DNA from: Sphingobium sp. D43FB
GTDB lineage: Bacteria; Pseudomonadota; Alphaproteobacteria; Sphingomonadales; Sphingomonadaceae
Assembly (NCBI RefSeq): GCF_002312805.1
Contig: NZ_NMUA01000015.1
Location: 1 to 64,000, forward strand
Length of the DNA stretch: 64,000 bases
Reading direction: 5' to 3'
Below, one piece after another: positions 53,383 to 60,934 of this stretch. Every line of letters begins with the position of its first letter. The stretch's first letter is position 1. The translations under genes and the position numbers were made by a program. The notes under the pieces were generated by a model. It was given only the letters and a program-made list of their open reading frames with translations. It was not told the DNA's origin and made no database searches.

Positions 53383-53528
53383 ACGTCCTTTGGTACTTGA
53401 TCCCGATCTCGCTCGCTCTCGGCGCGCTGGGCCTCGCCCTGTTCTTTTGGGCGCTCAAGAGCGGGCAATATGAAGACGTCGCCGGCGCAGCGGAGCGCAT
53501 CCTGAACGATGAGGATCGGCCGCTTTGA
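53379..53528 (+). CDS. ccoS: cbb3 oxidase maturation protein CcoS
   Basis: A 49-residue protein with one helix (LIPISLALGALGLALFFWAL) and the CcoS tail KSGQYEDVAGAAERILNDED. CcoS is needed for cofactor insertion into cbb3 oxidase. It overlaps ccoI by four bases and ends the operon. Confidence 0.93.
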   Translation: MNVLWYLIPISLALGALGLALFFWALKSGQYEDVAGAAERILNDEDRPL

Positions 53529-53673
53529 CTGCGACATGCGGATAGCAACGCGAAGGAGGCGCGCGAACCATGTGTTCGTCGCAGTCCAGCTCGTGTGCAT
53601 CGTGCGGATTGCAGCCGAGTTGATGGACGATTGGCTTGGATGGCGAGCGGTGGAACAGCCGGATGGCTTATTG

Positions 53674-53707
53674 CCTTCCTTCCTTCCTTCCTTCCTTCCT
53701 TCCTTCC
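53674..53707. repeat. tetranucleotide tract (CCTT) of about eight units
   Basis: A run of CCTT repeated about 8.5 times lies in the gap 53529-53878 between ccoS and nsrR. Tracts like this change length by slipped-strand pairing. No convincing reading frame crosses it, so any effect would be on transcription of nsrR, about 170 bases downstream, not on a protein. ATACCGGTAT at 53836-53845 lies nearer the nsrR start. Confidence 0.8.
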
Positions 53708-53878
53708 CTGGATCCTTTGGACTGCGCGGATCTACACATCACCTCGAATAGACGGACGGCCCGGCTAGCGCGCAATCTCACCGGCGTGGCGCTCGGTCCA
53801 CCGGGGCAGGATCGAGCACTTAACATGTCTTCGGCATACCGGTATAGACGTTATTGATGTTCCTCTCAGGAGAGATGT

Positions 53879-54322
53879 GTGCGGCTCACCCGCTACACGG
53901 ATTATTCGCTCAGGGTCTTGATCCACCTGGCGCTCAACGACGATCGCCTATGTTCGATCGGAGAGATTTCGCGCACTTATGACGTGTCCCACAACCACCT
54001 GATGAAGGTCGTGAACGCACTGGCGCATGATGGCTTTATTGAGACCGTGCGAGGCCGCGCAGGCGGCATGCGCCTTGCCCGGCCGGCGGATGCTATCACC
54101 GTCGGCGAGGTCGTCCGCAGGACCGAGGAAGGATTCCAGCTTGCGGATTGCTCTGGTTGCGCGCTGTCGCCGGCGTGTGGCTTGACGGGCGTCCTTGCCC
54201 GGGGAATGCAGGCGATGATGGCTGTATTCGACTCTTATTCGATCGCCGACCTGCTGACCGACAAGGATACAATGCGGCGGTTGATCAATCGCGAGTCCCC
54301 GCTCGGTATCGGGATGCACTGA
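53879..54322 (+). CDS. nsrR: Rrf2-family NO-sensing repressor NsrR
   Basis: A 147-residue Rrf2-family regulator. It begins MRLTRYTDYSLRVLIHLAL and has the winged HTH (ISRTYDVSHNHLMKVVNAL, then GGMRLARPADAITVGEVVR). The cluster-binding motif is CSGCALSPAC near residues 91-101, the three-cysteine spacing of NsrR. NsrR holds an [Fe-S] cluster; NO destroys it and releases repression of hmp-like genes. It starts at a GTG behind AGGAGA. Candidate operators were found before ccoN and before the haemoglobin genes. Confidence 0.9.
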   Translation: MRLTRYTDYSLRVLIHLALNDDRLCSIGEISRTYDVSHNHLMKVVNALAHDGFIETVRGRAGGMRLARPADAITVGEVVRRTEEGFQLADCSGCALSPACGLTGVLARGMQAMMAVFDSYSIADLLTDKDTMRRLINRESPLGIGMH

Positions 54323-54353
54323 AGGTATCCATCAGTCACCCGATCTCGAGCGG

Positions 54354-55004
54354 TCAGCTTTCCGACTTCGCTCTTACACGATCCCATCGATCCGCGTTTG
54401 CTTCAGCGCAGACCCGGTCCGCGAAATCCTGGACTTCGCGGAAGCGGGCGGCAGCTCGTTGCTCGCCCATGTTCTGGGTGATCGCGTCGAGATGAAGACG
54501 ATAGGTGGCGTGCGCCCCGAATACCTCCGCAATGTAGGTGTCGAAGAGAGTGTGAAGTGCGCTCGGCACCCCCTTCTCATTCAGCCAGGGCGTGCTTGAA
54601 GAGGACGTGGAGATCTGCACCAGGCGGACATTTGCCAACGGCTTCGGATCGTCAGCCTCGGGTCCAAAGCCGATCCCGCTCCCAACGACACGCTCAAGGT
54701 AACCTTTGAGCATCGCCGGGGGCGTGCCGAACCATACCGGATAAACGAAGGTGAGAACGTCCAGTTGCTCAAGACGCTCCCGCTCCGCGATGTTCTGAGG
54801 CAGGGGGGTATAGCCCTCCTTTCCCGGCTGCTCATTGGCCCGCAACACCGGGTCAAAATTCTCACGGTAAAGATCACGCAAATCGCAGCTTTGATGGTGA
54901 TGCTGGGCGCGCTCCTGCCAGCAGCGGGCGATCGCGCCGCAGAAGCTGTCCGGCTGTGGGTGCGAGAGAACCACAAGATGGTGGACGGGCAGAGGAGAAC
55001 CCAT
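54354..55004 (-). CDS. flavodoxin-fold NAD(P)H quinone reductase
   Basis: A 216-residue member of the NQO1/KefF-like flavodoxin-fold family. It begins HHLVVLSHPQPDSFCGAIA (FMN/FAD phosphate loop) and contains DLRDLYRENFDPVL and the core VLTFVYPVWFGTPPAMLKGY. It carries out two-electron reduction of quinones, giving protection from redox cycling. The ATG at 55004 has GGAG upstream. It is convergent with nsrR (31 bases between stops). Confidence 0.88.
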   Translation of the reverse strand: MGSPLPVHHLVVLSHPQPDSFCGAIARCWQERAQHHHQSCDLRDLYRENFDPVLRANEQPGKEGYTPLPQNIAERERLEQLDVLTFVYPVWFGTPPAMLKGYLERVVGSGIGFGPEADDPKPLANVRLVQISTSSSSTPWLNEKGVPSALHTLFDTYIAEVFGAHATYRLHLDAITQNMGEQRAAARFREVQDFADRVCAEANADRWDRVRAKSES

Positions 55005-55112
55005 CGTTCGGCTCCAACAGATCGTATTGAGGATCAAACTCCCGGCGAGGCAATGGGTTCTCAAAATGCTTACATTGCGTTGCGAGAGAGCGACCGCAGG
55101 GGATACTTCAGA

Positions 55113-55475
55113 TCAGGCTGCCAAATGCATATCCAACCGATTCCAGATCTCGACCAAGGGGCCGGTAAGTTCGCGCATCATCTCGCGCGTGTGCGCAGCA
55201 CCCTGAGTGAAGCGCAGGCGCTCGGTGCCATGCTGGGCGGTGGGATAATTGATCGGCTGCACATGGACCCCATATTCGGCCAGCAGGGCATCGCCGATGC
55301 GTTTTGCCTTCACCGGCACCGGAGACAATGACGTCGTGAAGATAAAACCCGGTGCATAGCTGCGGATCACGTCAACGATCCGCTGATCGGCGGCGATATC
55401 GCTGCCCATGACGCCGATCGCCTTGGCGAGTGTTCTCTCGATAACCGGCAGGCGCATCCCGAGCCCTCGGCCGGC
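55113..55475 (-). pseudogene. hemA: 5-aminolevulinate synthase (hemA), internal-deletion remnant
   Basis: The reverse strand carries the C-terminal third of ALA synthase with a piece missing. [10 protein letters not shown] and [20 protein letters not shown] (the region after the pyridoxal-phosphate lysine) run straight into [20 protein letters not shown] and GTERLRFT, skipping about 60 residues that normally lie between. The N-terminal 240 residues are gone. The frame is still open, so a useless peptide could be made. It hints that a haem-supply gene once accompanied the oxidase and globin genes. Confidence 0.8.
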
Positions 55476-55517
55476 GTGACCCGCCCAGTCGCAGGCCCTG
55501 GCCGCCCGTAGGATCAA

Positions 55518-56096
55518 TCAGCCGAAGGCCAGCGCGCCTTGCTGCGGTAGCTTGACGGCGGCTGGCAAGGATCGACCGGCCTGAAGCAGCTTTCGTGCGA
55601 TCGGCGATAGCGTGTAGACGGCCTGGCGTTGACCACCTCGATTGTGATGATCGACGCAGTAGCCCTGATAATGACGGTGGAGCATGCCGGCGCGGACGAG
55701 GTCGGACACCGCGCGGCTGACATTGGTCTTGCCCGAGGCACGAACCCGGGCGCGGACCTCGCTGTCGATCTCCCGCGCCGCCTCCTGGGGGTCTGCCGGC
55801 AATATCCCCGCGTCGGCCATTTCCTCGCGGACCCGGACGGCAAGCGCCATCCTGCGAGGGTAGCCGCTTCCCATCGGGGCGAGCGCGTCACAAAGCCATT
55901 CCCGGATCGGGATCGCGGAACCGTCGTGAATGACCAGGGGGCCTGCGCTGCCATTGGGACCCGCGGCCTTCGCAATTAGGTCGAGGATCATGTAGGCGTA
56001 GCGAGGCCGCGTCGAGCATTGCGCGAGCAGTTCTACGAGACCGGGCATATCAAGCGGCCCGGCATCAAGATCGGCTTTGAGGCTGGTCTGGAGCAT
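55518..56096 (-). CDS. winged-helix protein of unnamed family, probable regulator
   Basis: A 192-residue protein from the ATG at 56096; the frame is open to 56156, but there the palindromes 56151-56196 would overlap the gene start. The N-terminal half is helical (LVELLAQCSTRPRYAYMILD). The C-terminal half is a winged helix: NVSRAVSDLVRAGMLHRHYQG as recognition region and wing VDHHNRGGQRQAVYTLSP. A fragment of a second copy lies at 23750-23904. It may bind the palindromes upstream of itself. No known family name applies. Confidence 0.65.
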   Translation of the reverse strand: MLQTSLKADLDAGPLDMPGLVELLAQCSTRPRYAYMILDLIAKAAGPNGSAGPLVIHDGSAIPIREWLCDALAPMGSGYPRRMALAVRVREEMADAGILPADPQEAAREIDSEVRARVRASGKTNVSRAVSDLVRAGMLHRHYQGYCVDHHNRGGQRQAVYTLSPIARKLLQAGRSLPAAVKLPQQGALAFG

Positions 56097-56150
56097 GGAA
56101 GAATCATGCACAGGTAGAACGAAAAGTGAATCCCTCCATTCCAGTCCGGA

Positions 56151-56196
56151 TGACATTTGTCAGCTATGACACTTTATCCTCGGGCAAAGTGTCATA
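56151..56196. promoter_or_regulatory. tandem palindromes upstream of the winged-helix gene
   Basis: TGACA-TT-TGTCA at 56151-56162 is followed by TATGACACTTT (56165-56175) and its exact complement AAAGTGTCATA (56186-56196). TGACA/TGTCA thus occurs four times in 46 bases, 55-100 bases upstream of the ATG at 56096. This arrangement fits an autoregulatory operator. The gap 56197-56388 shows no gene. Confidence 0.6.
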
Positions 56197-56388
56197 GGCG
56201 CTCGTTTAGGGTGCATGGCGGCGGCACGCTCTCCGCCCCAATCGGCGCGCCAGCGAAGAGCCCGTTTCCTTCCTGCGGCTAGACCCCCAGGCCGGATGAA
56301 GAGAGGCGAAAGCAGCCCGGAATGATGAAAACACGAGTCATCGCTCGCTCTTCCGTGGCCTGTCAGGAGCATCTCTGCTCAGACCGCG

Positions 56389-57243
56389 TCATGTGCGGTC
56401 GGCGGAGTCTTTGTCCTGGGGGACGAGCAGGACGTCACAATCGAGACAGGCAAGAAGGGCGCGCGCCGTGCTGCCCAGCATCGCCGCGATCAGGCCGGAT
56501 CGCCCATGCGTTCCAACGACCGCCAAATCGGTATTGTTTGATCGCACATGGTCGCGCGCGACGGCGCAGATTTCGCCATAGTCGACGTTGATGTCGAGCC
56601 GGTCGCGAACACCGGCGGGCAGGTCGACTTCTTCCAGGAAGGCTTCCAAATCCCGCGCGATGTCTGCCTGTCGATCTCCCGCGTGTCCTTCGCGGCCCCG
56701 CAGCGTTTCCAATCGCACGTGATAGGCGTGTAGAAGTGTTAGGTCGGCCGCTGGGAAGATCGCAACGGCGAGACGCAGTGCCGTCGCCGAGCATGCTGAA
56801 AAATCCGTCGCTACCATGAGCTGGCGATACTGCTGTTGAGCCCGTTCCTTGACGATGAGCACAGGCAGACCGCCCCGTTGTGCGAGGCGCTCCACAGTCG
56901 TCCCGACGATGAAGTCGCCAATCTCGTCATGACGCGAGATGCCGGCGACGATAAGGTCGACCCCGAACTCGGCGGAGGTTTCGATGATCGCCTGCGCCAC
57001 GTCTCCGAAAGCGAGACGAGTAGAGACCGCTATGGCGTCGTCCTGTACCTCTGCGCGTAGCCGCGTCTCAGCCCGCGCGATGTCTTCCTGGACGTCAACT
57101 GTCGTTGCAGCGTCATCCCCTAAAACATGAAGAAGGATAAGCTTCGCGCCCCAGACGCGCGCCAACTGAATGGCACGGTCACGCGGCCGGTCGCAACGAC
57201 CGCTAAAATCGGTCGGAAACAATATGGTTTGGGGCACGGTCAT
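56389..57243 (-). CDS. universal stress protein, two-domain
   Basis: A 284-residue tandem USP. It begins MTVPQTILFPTDFSGRCDR. Domain two begins QLMVATDFSACSATAL and ends GTHGRSGLIAAMLGSTARAL, a Gx2Gx9GS nucleotide loop. It resembles the USP at 42771. The ATG at 57243 has no ribosome site, but TATAAT ends seven bases upstream, so the message probably begins at or next to the ATG (leaderless). An ATG at 57252 is less likely because it would lie within the -10 element. Confidence 0.92.
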   Translation of the reverse strand: MTVPQTILFPTDFSGRCDRPRDRAIQLARVWGAKLILLHVLGDDAATTVDVQEDIARAETRLRAEVQDDAIAVSTRLAFGDVAQAIIETSAEFGVDLIVAGISRHDEIGDFIVGTTVERLAQRGGLPVLIVKERAQQQYRQLMVATDFSACSATALRLAVAIFPAADLTLLHAYHVRLETLRGREGHAGDRQADIARDLEAFLEEVDLPAGVRDRLDINVDYGEICAVARDHVRSNNTDLAVVGTHGRSGLIAAMLGSTARALLACLDCDVLLVPQDKDSADRT

Positions 57244-57250
57244 GCAGGTC

Positions 57251-57278
57251 ATTATAGCCGCGGTTGCGGCCAGACCAA
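57251..57278 (-). promoter_or_regulatory. promoter giving a leaderless USP transcript
   Basis: On the reverse strand TTGGTC (57278-57273) and TATAAT (57256-57251) are separated by 16 bases, a good housekeeping promoter. Transcription would begin about seven bases after TATAAT, at the ATG at 57243. Confidence 0.5.
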
Positions 57279-57459
57279 GACGATCCACCAACATTGGGCT
57301 CCCCGCGATGGTTTGAAGCGCGCGGCGGCAATCCGTTCGCTTCCGTTGCCGATGACAGGCACACGGACGGCGGAGCGAGCGTCGGTCTCGGTCTGGCTTT
57401 CGAGGAGTCGGCGGTAAACCCAGGGCTTCTCACGGCTAGGGCCGGGCAGTCCCAGGCCA

Positions 57460-58170
57460 CTAGTCATCACCGCGTCTCTTGTTCGGTTCAAAGAGCTGTG
57501 GGTTGCGCTCTATGAAGCGCCTTGCCCAGCTGTCGACGTAGCCTTTCGGCTCCTGGCTCATATAGCGCCACCCTGCGAGGCTGACGATAGCGGCACCGAT
57601 CAGGTTGACGATCAGATCCCACATGGTGTCGGTCAATCCGGATGGATCGCCGAGCATGGGCTTTTGCATGTTAAGCCCGAACAGCTGGTCCATGGCGAAC
57701 TCGAAGATTTCCCAAATGCCGCCGCTGCTTACCGAGAACATAAAGGCAAACAGGGCGACGAATGACGGGCGCATGTGAAGATCGACCTTCTCATCTTCGT
57801 TCAGGATGTAGACGACCAGGAAGCCCAGGAACCCGAGCAGCAGCCCCGCACTGCCGTGCAGTGCCAGGTCCCACCACCAGATCCGTTCATAATAGTCGCG
57901 AACCTCGCCGAGAAAGAGAGAAGCAAAGACAAACAGTACGATCGTGATGCGGATTTCGGAAGGGATTATCATCGATCGAAATCGGCGCAGCACGATCGGG
58001 GCGAGGAGTGCGGCTATCAACCCAGTCACAAGGAATACATGCATCCAGCGCTCGCTACCGATCAGCAGGGCCAGCTCCCCGAGCATGATCAGCTGCAATA
58101 TGGCAACGACGCCGAGATGGGCCTTACCGGCTATTCCCGCACCGTTGGATGGAGATATCGAAGCGGTCAT
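57460..58170 (-). CDS. DUF2238 (YjdF-like) membrane protein
   Basis: A 236-residue polytopic protein with about six helices and the family blocks YYERIWWWDLALHGSAGLLLG, FSVSSGGIWEIFEFAMDQLF and DTMWDLIVNLIGAAIVSLAG. The conserved His, Glu and Asp lie in or near helices, suggesting metal or proton handling. The function is unknown. It sits among USP genes on the same strand; the flanking gaps 57295-57459 and 58171-58408 show no gene. Confidence 0.85.
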   Translation of the reverse strand: MTASISPSNGAGIAGKAHLGVVAILQLIMLGELALLIGSERWMHVFLVTGLIAALLAPIVLRRFRSMIIPSEIRITIVLFVFASLFLGEVRDYYERIWWWDLALHGSAGLLLGFLGFLVVYILNEDEKVDLHMRPSFVALFAFMFSVSSGGIWEIFEFAMDQLFGLNMQKPMLGDPSGLTDTMWDLIVNLIGAAIVSLAGWRYMSQEPKGYVDSWARRFIERNPQLFEPNKRRGDD

Positions 58171-58408
58171 GTCTCATGATAGACCATATCCACGGCGAGC
58201 CAAACGCCGGCATACCGCCGTCGCATTCCGCACGCTGCCGGCCAAGAGAGAGGGGGACTGGAAGTTGGTCGTTCCGTCCGTGCCAGCCGGGCGCCATGTC
58301 GTGAAGGAGGCGAGATCACCGGCGGATCGATGCACCCGTCATCCACGGCCTCCTTACCGTGGAGACCTATTGATTCATCGGAGTTCAAGGCAATGTGCAA
58401 CTGCAATA

Positions 58409-59239
58409 CTAGCGTGACGCGAACAACGGGATCGGGCAGCGTGCAAGCATCTCGCTGGTCATGCCCCCCAGGAGCCATTGCTGTACGCGCGGGCGGCCGA
58501 AAAGGCCCATGACCAGCATGTCGGCGCCCGAAGACATCGCATAATCCAGGATCAGATCTGGTGCGGCCCCGTCCCGCCCTTCGATCTCGACGAGCCTCAC
58601 GGATTGGCCCCGCCGTTCGAACCTTTGTCGGAGCGTCTCCTCCACGGGCTTCAGGGACGCGCCGACGGTGACCAGGGAGACTTCGTCCGCCATCTCGATC
58701 AGCGGCCATGCATCCCTCAGGACGCGCGCGGCTTCACGTTTGTCCGCCCAGGCAACGACGATACGGCGCGCGGGTTCGCCGGCCCCTGCCTCCGGCGGCA
58801 CGACGATTACGGGGCCGCCGCAACTCAGGCCGAGTTGAGCAGCGGTTTGTCGGTTCTCCGAGTACGGAGTGACCATTTCTCTGGGTGTGATCACGAGATC
58901 CGACACACGAGCCAATGACAGAAGCGGACCATTGTCGTCCCCGTCTACTTCGATCCACTTCCCGCTGAGCTTAAATTCGCTGAGCTGAGTGTCAAAGAAG
59001 CGCCGGGTCTCGTGGTGGAGGGCGGGAACTCTTTCTCCCTCAGGAGCCGGAAGCCGGCTATCGGTCGCCAACGAAGGCGTCGCACCGCTCTCTTCCCCAA
59101 AGAAACGAAGGAACTGGCTTACGGGGAAAACCGTGTGCAGCTCGGCATCGGTCCTTGCCGCAAGCCGGGCGGCAAAGTTGATCCGGCGCAGGCTCAGATC
59201 GGTGTGGTCCGCTATGACGAGGATTTCTTTGTAAACCAA
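58409..59239 (-). CDS. universal stress protein, two-domain
   Basis: A 276-residue tandem USP starting at a TTG (59239), with AAGGAGG six bases upstream and no ATG nearby. It begins YKEILVIADHTDLSLRRINF. Domain two contains RIVVAWADKREAARVLRDAW and ends GLFGRPRVQQWLLGGMTSEM, the C-terminal form shared with the USPs at 7479, 40915 and 59852. Confidence 0.9.
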   Translation of the reverse strand: MVYKEILVIADHTDLSLRRINFAARLAARTDAELHTVFPVSQFLRFFGEESGATPSLATDSRLPAPEGERVPALHHETRRFFDTQLSEFKLSGKWIEVDGDDNGPLLSLARVSDLVITPREMVTPYSENRQTAAQLGLSCGGPVIVVPPEAGAGEPARRIVVAWADKREAARVLRDAWPLIEMADEVSLVTVGASLKPVEETLRQRFERRGQSVRLVEIEGRDGAAPDLILDYAMSSGADMLVMGLFGRPRVQQWLLGGMTSEMLARCPIPLFASR

Positions 59240-59343
59240 TGCGGGCCTCCTTTAAGGGCACGAATTCCGAGTCAGCTAATCCAATCCATTCCAAGCCGTA
59301 TCCGCGATGAGAAAATCGTTCCGATTGCTGATCATGACGGCCC

Positions 59344-59699
59344 TCAACCGTGCGCGAGGACCAGCGGCACAGGGCTCTCGGCAAGGAGCTTGCGTGTCAC
59401 GCCGCCGAAGATGGCCTCGACGACGCCAGATCGCCCACGACCGCTGCCATGTCCCAGGAGACGTCCTCCTTGCCAAGGCGTTCCTCGATTCGGGCGCGAT
59501 TGCGGCTCTCGCGATCGCGCTCTTCCTGCAGCAGGATCGCGCTTCCATCCCCGGAATAGGGATCGGCGGCCAGGACCGGAAGCACGGCAACGTCGAGACA
59601 GATGAGGTGCCCATCCAAGGCTCGGGTCAGGTCGAGCGCGGCCTGAAGCCGAGCTTCCTGCCCCACATCTTCATGAACCAGCAGGAGCACATTCTTCAT
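59344..59699 (-). pseudogene. universal stress protein with internal deletion and frameshift
   Basis: It starts at the ATG at 59699 with GGAGG upstream, encoding KNVLLLVHEDVGQEARLQAA and about 90 residues of USP domain one up to AAVVGDLAS. It then jumps out of frame near 59420 to the very end of a USP, VVEAIFGGVTRKLLAESPVP. About 150 residues are missing. It is the ninth USP locus here and is not functional as a tandem protein; a truncated 100-residue product could still be made. Confidence 0.8.
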
Positions 59700-59814
59700 G
59701 GCCGGCCTCCATCGCAGCAATCAGTGAGTTCCGGTTTTCCGCGACAGGCGCCCCGAATGCCGTGGTCAGATGGGTGACGGGACACTTGTCCTTGTTCAGG
59801 ACGTTATCAGACAT
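59671..59814 (-). pseudogene. catalase N-terminal remnant
   Basis: The ATG at 59814, with GAGGAGG eight bases upstream, opens a 47-codon frame that begins MSDNVLNKDKCPVTHLTTAF and continues GAPVAENRNSL, the start of clade-type haem catalases. The catalase sequence then breaks off and the frame ends inside the following USP remnant. Expression signals are intact but the enzyme is gone. Confidence 0.7.
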
Positions 59815-59851
59815 GGTCGATGCCTCCTCTTCTGGCGCCGGTGCGCATGGA

Positions 59852-60673
59852 TCAATGTGAAAACAGCAGCGGGAGCGGCGCGCCGACGAGCAGGTCGCGG
59901 GTCACTCCGCCCAGGATCATTTCGCGCAGGCGCGAATGTCCGTAAGCGCCGAGCGACAGCAGCGCGGCACCGCGCTCGCGGGCAACCTTGACCAGCGTAT
60001 CCGCGTCCGACAACTCGTCTGCATAGGCAGGAATCACCGTCGACGCGAACCCGTGCCGTGCGAGGTGGCGGGCGATGTCCGCGCCCGGCTCGGTTCCGTG
60101 GCCCTTCGTCGTGGGCTTGGCATCTAGAACGAGCACGTCGATCTTGGCCCCAGGCGCGGCAAAGGCCGTTGCAGCGCGCAGCGCATGCGTCGATTCGCGC
60201 GTGGCGTTCCAGCCGATCGCGAGATGCTCGATCGCGCGCGGCTTGTGCCCATTCGGAACGATCAAAACCGGCCGGCCCGACGCGAACAATATACTCTCGA
60301 TCGTTTCGCGCCGGATCGGCGGATAGTCATAATCGTCGGCTGGGCCAAACAGCACAAGGTCGGCGTAGCGGGCGGAGACCGCAGCCTTGGTGAAGATGAC
60401 CGCCGGCCGGTCGGAGATCGTGCGGACCTCGACATTGGAGGCGCCGGCAAGCTTGGCGATCCGCTCCTGCTTGGCTTCGACCGCTTCCGTGTAGTCGTGA
60501 AGAAAAGCATAGGGTGGCGCGATGGTCAGCGCATAATCGGCCGAAGGGAGGGCCGAGAGCACGACGAACGAAAGGCTGGCATTGTAGAACTCGGCGAAGG
60601 CGAGCGCGTCACACAGGAACTGCTCGTCCTTGTCGCCGGTATCGACCACGGCGAGGATATCCTTGATAGCCAT
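59852..60673 (-). CDS. universal stress protein, two-domain
   Basis: A 273-residue tandem USP with GGAGGG before the ATG at 60673. It begins MAIKDILAVVDTGDKDEQFL. Domain two contains HLAIGWNATRESTHALRAAT and ends GAYGHSRLREMILGGVTRDL. It is most like the USP at 40915. TTACGTAG at 60736-60743, inside the preceding gene's end, lies about 65 bases upstream of the start and may belong to its promoter. Confidence 0.93.
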   Translation of the reverse strand: MAIKDILAVVDTGDKDEQFLCDALAFAEFYNASLSFVVLSALPSADYALTIAPPYAFLHDYTEAVEAKQERIAKLAGASNVEVRTISDRPAVIFTKAAVSARYADLVLFGPADDYDYPPIRRETIESILFASGRPVLIVPNGHKPRAIEHLAIGWNATRESTHALRAATAFAAPGAKIDVLVLDAKPTTKGHGTEPGADIARHLARHGFASTVIPAYADELSDADTLVKVARERGAALLSLGAYGHSRLREMILGGVTRDLLVGAPLPLLFSH

Positions 60674-60700
60674 TCTTCCCTCCAGCTTGATGGTATTTTG

Positions 60701-60934
60701 CTACCCCTTGCCGGTGAGGGTTTCATTGGGGTGTTTTACGTAGTCGTTCGCGTCGAGCACGGTGAGCTGGTCGACCAGCTCACCGCCCAGCAGCGGCCCG
60801 AGAGCAACCACATTGCTGGCGTGCAGAATGCTGTCGGTCGTTACGATCGGGCAGCCAATATCGGTGAGCAACGCCTCCGCTCCGGTGGCGAAGGTGGCGA
60901 TCCTGCCCAGACGGCAGCCAAGGGGTAGGATCAT
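60701..60934 (-). CDS. small hypothetical protein coupled to the GNAT gene
   Basis: A 77-residue soluble protein whose ATG overlaps the GNAT stop by four bases (ATGA), a strong sign that it is real and co-translated. It contains GCPIVTTDSILHASNVVALG and GGELVDQLTVLDANDYVK. No family is recognised; a distant likeness to the end of Asp/Glu-racemase-fold proteins was considered and is too weak. It lies between the GNAT and a USP. Confidence 0.6.
   Translation of the reverse strand: MILPLGCRLGRIATFATGAEALLTDIGCPIVTTDSILHASNVVALGPLLGGELVDQLTVLDANDYVKHPNETLTGKG

Noticed and set aside
53836-53845. ATACCGGTAT before nsrR as an NsrR autoregulatory site
   Set aside because: It is a short perfect palindrome but lacks the AAGATG outer parts of NsrR half-sites. 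It partly overlaps a likely -10 sequence (TATAGA) and can be chance.
53636-53857. Forward ORF containing the CCTT tract (PSFLPSFLPSF repeats)
   Set aside because: The repeat codes for a low-complexity peptide in more than one frame and there is no ribosome site or homology. It is treated as non-coding simple repeat.
60701-60934. Asp/Glu-racemase identity for the 77-residue protein
   Set aside because: The likeness is limited to a short GCPIVTTDS-type stretch, and the length is far below that of the family.
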